From positions 1-9,423 of the forward strand of contig CAKUZG010000022.1 in assembly GCA_934717805.1 (NCBI GenBank): 9,423 nt of DNA, written 5' to 3'. The DNA is from an uncultured Candidatus Saccharibacteria bacterium (GTDB lineage Bacteria; Patescibacteriota; Saccharimonadia; Saccharimonadales; Saccharimonadaceae). The notes under the pieces were generated by a model. It ran no database searches, had not been told where the DNA came from, and saw only the letters and a list, made by a program, of their open reading frames with translations. Made by a program: the position numbers and the translations under genes. Of the stretch, positions 7,229 through 9,423 are shown piece by piece (positions within the stretch are counted from its first letter, which is position 1; every line of letters begins with the position of its first letter).

Positions 7229-7816
7229 ATGGCTGAAGCTCAAAAAACTCAGGCTCCACGCCGAAACAATGACCGACACAATGGTCGAAATAGTCGAAAA
7301 AACGACCGCCGAAACAATAACCGACGCCAAGAACGCGAAGAAAAGCAATTTGAAGAATTAGTAATCAATATTGATCGTGTTTCTCGTGTTGTTAAAGGTG
7401 GACGACGCTTCCGCTTTAAAGCCCTTGTTGTTGTGGGTGACCGCAAAAACAAAGTTGGTGTTGGTGTAGCTAAAGGTCAAGATGTGACTGCAGCTATCGC
7501 TAAAGCAACAAATGTTGCAAAGAAAAATATGATTGAAATCGCGCTTGAAGGCGACACAATTCCACATGAAGTTGAAAAGAAAGTAACTGGTGCACATGTT
7601 CTTTTGAAACCTGCTGCTCCTGGTACTGGTATTATCGCCGGTGGTGTTGTTCGACAAATCATTGGTGTAACGGGTATTCGAAACATGCTTTCGAAATCTC
7701 TTGGCTCAACAAACAAAGTTAACATTGCTTATGCAACAATCGACGCTTTGAAGAGTCTTGTGCCTAAAGATCAATGGCTAAATGCGCCAAAAAAAGCTAA
7801 AAAGGAGACTAAGTAA
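7229..7816 (+). CDS. rpsE: 30S ribosomal protein S5
   Basis: S5 lies at the mRNA entry region of the 30S subunit and contributes to decoding accuracy. 195 aa, against 167 in E. coli. The core is ordinary: RVSRVVKGGRRFRF (from about residue 50), a KVGVGVAKG loop, and the C-terminal PGTGIIAGG...GSTNKVN signature. The extra length is mainly an N-terminal extension of about 30 residues made mostly of Arg, Asn, Lys, His and Asp, which is probably disordered and could contact rRNA or mRNA; the C-terminal tail is short and Lys-rich. The SD-like run AGGAAGGATTGGAG (7207-7220) sits inside the end of rplR. The TAA overlaps the rplO ATG by one base. Confidence 0.98.
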   Translation: MAEAQKTQAPRRNNDRHNGRNSRKNDRRNNNRRQEREEKQFEELVINIDRVSRVVKGGRRFRFKALVVVGDRKNKVGVGVAKGQDVTAAIAKATNVAKKNMIEIALEGDTIPHEVEKKVTGAHVLLKPAAPGTGIIAGGVVRQIIGVTGIRNMLSKSLGSTNKVNIAYATIDALKSLVPKDQWLNAPKKAKKETK

Positions 7817-8280
7817 TGAAATACAATGAACTCCAAGTCGCTGCAAATAAAGATCGAATCCGCGCTGGTCGTGGTATCGCTGCCGGTCGTGGTAAAACTG
7901 CTGGTCGTGGTACAAAAGGTCAAGGTGCTCGAACAGGTAAAAAACTTCGTGCAACTTTCCAAGGTGGTCAAAACCCACTTGTTCAAGCGACTCCTAAAGC
8001 TAAAGGATTCAAATCTTTGCGAAAACCAGCTCAAGTTGTTTATCTTGATCATCTAAATGATCTAGCTGGCGAAGTTAATAACTTCCGACTATTCGAAGAA
8101 GGATATATCGAAACTCCTTTCCACAAGGTTAAAGTTATCTCTCGAGGTGAATTGAACGAAAAAGTTACTTTGAAAGTTCAAGCAGCTTCAAAATCTGCTA
8201 TCGAAGCTATTGAAAAAGCTGGTGGTAAATTTGAAAAAGTTGCTACACCTTTGAAAAAATCAGTAAAAGAAGAAAAATAA
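7816..8280 (+). CDS. rplO: 50S ribosomal protein L15
   Basis: L15 binds 23S rRNA and helps late 50S assembly. 154 aa. The N-terminal Gly/Arg-rich segment with repeated AGRGK/AGRGT units (about residues 17-41) is the family's rRNA-penetrating tail; the globular part has the GGQNPL and PLKK elements. The SD AAGGAG (7801-7806) is nine bases from the ATG. It follows rpsE directly; the rpmD gene for L30 that lies here in most bacteria is missing. Usually secY follows rplO; here a terminator does. Confidence 0.98.
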   Translation: MKYNELQVAANKDRIRAGRGIAAGRGKTAGRGTKGQGARTGKKLRATFQGGQNPLVQATPKAKGFKSLRKPAQVVYLDHLNDLAGEVNNFRLFEEGYIETPFHKVKVISRGELNEKVTLKVQAASKSAIEAIEKAGGKFEKVATPLKKSVKEEK

Positions 8281-8296
8281 TTCTTCTTGAAAATAT

Positions 8297-8324
8297 TTAA
8301 AACAGCTCGAAAGGGCTGTTTTAA
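8297..8324 (+). terminator. Terminator of the ribosomal-protein operon
   Basis: TTAAAACAGCTC and GGGCTGTTTTAA form a 12-bp stem (one G-U pair) closed by a GAAA tetraloop. The T-rich 3' arm is followed by TTAATATTAA. It starts 16 nt after the rplO stop. Confidence 0.85.
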
Positions 8325-8358
8325 TTAATATTAAACTCTGCGACAATGGCTGTAGGGG

Positions 8359-8387
8359 TTGATTTTTAGGAAGGATTGGAGTAATAT
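8359..8387 (+). promoter_or_regulatory. Possible promoter of the CAP-domain gene
   Basis: TTGATT (8359-8364), 17 nt, TAATAT (8382-8387). If used, transcription would start near 8394, exactly at the chosen ATG, making a leaderless mRNA. The -10 is not strong, and the spacer holds the SD-like AGGAAGGATTGGAG, which would instead argue for transcription from further upstream. Confidence 0.4.
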
Positions 8388-8393
8388 CAAGAT

Positions 8394-8978
8394 ATGAAAG
8401 ATATGCGGAAGATGGCTATAAAAAGAAAGCTTAAAGTGCTTTTTATGATTTTAGCTATAGCTATGATACCCGTAGTATTGATAGGTGTTCCGATGTATTT
8501 TATAGATAAATGCAAAATAGGACTCTGTGAAAAGAAAGAAGACGATTCGAAAAAAGATATTCGTACTATTAAGGCTCCAGACACCAATGAAGTGTTTAGG
8601 CTTGTTAATGAAGAAAGGATTAAAGCTGGGCTTAAGCCTTTAATAAGGCTACCTGAGCTTGATATCTCCGCCGAAACAAAAGCTAAGCGTATGCAAGACA
8701 TTCAAAATACCGACCATAAAGACCCACAAACAGGATATGATGGGATGGACTATATTGTAGATTTGTTTCCTGGACTTCAATGCTATTTTTTAGGTGAAAA
8801 TATTGCTTGGAATTATCCAAACGAAAGAGATATGGTTGAAGGATGGATGACCAGTCAAGGACATAAAGAGAATATTTTGGACCCTAAATTTACACACGCT
8901 GGAATGTATGCAACGCACGTCGGCGGAAATAAGAAATATCGCCATATTACCGTTCAACATTTTTGCGCAAAACGATAA
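8394..8978 (+). CDS. Membrane-anchored CAP (SCP/PR-1) domain protein
   Basis: 194 aa. A short basic N-terminus is followed by one hydrophobic segment (about residues 15-35), then a linker and a CAP domain (about 62-192), so the domain should face outside, tethered to the membrane. CAP motifs are present: LVNEERIKAGLKPL, H108 in TDHKD, GEN(134-136)IAW, E149 in VEGW and H157 in GHKENIL; together H108, E135, E149 and H157 match the usual CAP cavity tetrad. There is no lipobox. The biochemical role of bacterial CAP proteins is mostly unknown. ATG 8394 is chosen as the first in frame; ATGs at 8403 and 8412 would shorten only the cytoplasmic end. Arg codons are mostly AGG/AGA (5 of 10), unlike the ribosomal genes upstream. 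The 122-aa gene follows after 43 nt. Confidence 0.93.
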   Translation: MKDMRKMAIKRKLKVLFMILAIAMIPVVLIGVPMYFIDKCKIGLCEKKEDDSKKDIRTIKAPDTNEVFRLVNEERIKAGLKPLIRLPELDISAETKAKRMQDIQNTDHKDPQTGYDGMDYIVDLFPGLQCYFLGENIAWNYPNERDMVEGWMTSQGHKENILDPKFTHAGMYATHVGGNKKYRHITVQHFCAKR

Positions 8979-9021
8979 ACTAAGCCAAACATTATCTCCC
9001 AAATAACAGATAGAGGAAGAT

Positions 9022-9390
9022 ATGGCTTTAGACTATACTAATTACAAAGGTAATGATGACTTTCGTGGTTTTTTAGCTGGAAACGGCTTTAATAACCTCT
9101 TAAAATATACCGGAAATGACGGTGGCGTAGATAGAGATGCTATGATTAGAACTAACCATCCTGATGGAACTGGTTTTAATGATGCTAATGACCTAGGGTT
9201 TGAATACGCCGGAACTAGTAATCTTGTAAGGGGATTATACAATGATTGGCTTAGAAACAGGAAGCCTGGAAAGGAACCAGACCCAACTCCAACCTACTCA
9301 AACCCACGTGGCGGATCATACGACCCACGGGCGGCAGCAGAAGCAAAAGCAAGAGCAGATGAGATTGCGAAATATCGTGAACAAGAGTAA
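9022..9390 (+). CDS. Hypothetical protein, 122 aa, no recognised family
   Basis: I do not recognise it. The SD GAGGAAG (9013-9019) and in-frame ATG 9022 support it as a gene, likely in one unit with the CAP gene. There is no signal peptide or membrane helix. Residues 1-75 are rich in Gly, Asn, Asp and aromatic residues, and look folded; 80-103 are a Pro/Gly/Ser linker (PGKEPDPTPTYSNPRGGSYD); 104-122 are an Ala/Glu/Lys/Arg helix that looks like the first turns of a coiled coil and stops abruptly. It may therefore be the front part of a longer protein or be paired with the next gene. G+C is visibly higher than in the rest of the window, and Arg codons are AGA/AGG (6), CGT (3) and CGG (1), with no CGA. 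Confidence 0.72.
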   Translation: MALDYTNYKGNDDFRGFLAGNGFNNLLKYTGNDGGVDRDAMIRTNHPDGTGFNDANDLGFEYAGTSNLVRGLYNDWLRNRKPGKEPDPTPTYSNPRGGSYDPRAAAEAKARADEIAKYREQE

Positions 9391-9423
9391 GAGGAAATGT
9401 AAAGACGGTGAGGCTGATGGCCG
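9391..9423 (+). other. Start-stop mini-ORF and possible start of a further gene
   Basis: GAGGAA is followed immediately by ATGTAA (9397-9402), a start codon directly followed by a stop. An ATG at 9417, three bases after GGTGAGG, opens a frame that runs off the window (ATG GCC G). Too little sequence remains to call a gene. Confidence 0.25.

Noticed and set aside
7820..7940. Repeated GGTCGTGGT units as a DNA repeat
   Set aside because: They encode the Gly-Arg repeats of the normal L15 N-terminal tail.
7249..8056. Overlapping minus- and plus-strand open frames within rpsE and rplO
   Set aside because: They are shadows of GC-biased ribosomal genes; their translations are low-complexity Ser/Thr/Phe or Arg runs without starts that have an SD.
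8394..8978. CAP protein as a lipoprotein
   Set aside because: Cysteines follow the hydrophobic segment (FIDKCKIGLC), but there is no lipobox with small residues before Cys.
1..9423. Recoded TGA (code 25, as in Gracilibacteria and Absconditabacteria)
   Set aside because: All proteins are complete under the standard code, Trp is TGG and no gene needs TGA read-through.
1..9423. tRNA genes, CRISPR arrays, IS elements, att sites
   Set aside because: No tRNA-like cloverleaf, regularly spaced repeats, transposase or terminal inverted repeats were seen on either strand by eye.

Overview
The window looks like chromosome of a Candidatus Saccharibacteria (TM7) or closely related Patescibacteria/CPR bacterium. 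Reasons: the DNA is AT-rich; four ribosomal-protein genes sit in the order rplF-rplR-rpsE-rplO with no rpmD (L30) between rpsE and rplO, and absence of L30 is a known trait of the CPR; the L15 N-terminus reads like the Saccharibacteria form; the genes are compact and use the standard code. All nine stop codons inside the window are TAA, Trp is TGG, and no in-frame TGA is needed. The lineage is inferred from recall of family features, not from a search.

Layout. (1) 1-2128, minus: a P-type cation ATPase of the CtpE-like (calcium-type) branch. Its 3' end runs off the window, and its extended -10 promoter lies so close to the ATG that the mRNA is probably leaderless. (2) 2183-2905, minus: a 240-aa protein of unknown function, possibly GNAT-like, with its own promoter, a good Shine-Dalgarno (SD) and a terminator. 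(3) 3034-4791, plus: a membrane-anchored glycerophosphodiester phosphodiesterase, divergent from (2). (4) 4832-6094, minus: a 420-aa protein I cannot assign, convergent with (3) over a shared bidirectional terminator. (5) 6191-8324, plus: a strong promoter, a leader of about 107 nt with a hairpin, rplF, rplR, rpsE, rplO and a terminator. This is a shortened spc-type operon that starts at L6 and stops at L15. (6) 8359-9423, plus: a membrane-anchored CAP/SCP-domain protein, then a 122-aa protein of unknown function, then the possible start of another gene at the window edge.

How the parts fit. The ribosomal block is housekeeping. The ATPase, the phosphodiesterase and the CAP protein are all envelope or surface functions (ion transport, phospholipid head-group cleavage, extracellular CAP domain), which suits a small host-dependent cell, but nothing in the sequence proves a host interaction. 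The CAP gene and the 122-aa gene use Arg codons very differently from the ribosomal genes.

I found no tRNA, rRNA, CRISPR array, transposase, IS end or recombination site. No gene-free stretch exceeds 300 bases; the longest is 6095-6333. The most notable unexplained signals are strong over-representation of the palindrome TTCGAA (22 copies), a preference for CGA as Arg codon in the ribosomal genes, two candidate leaderless promoters, and the two proteins without a recognisable family.
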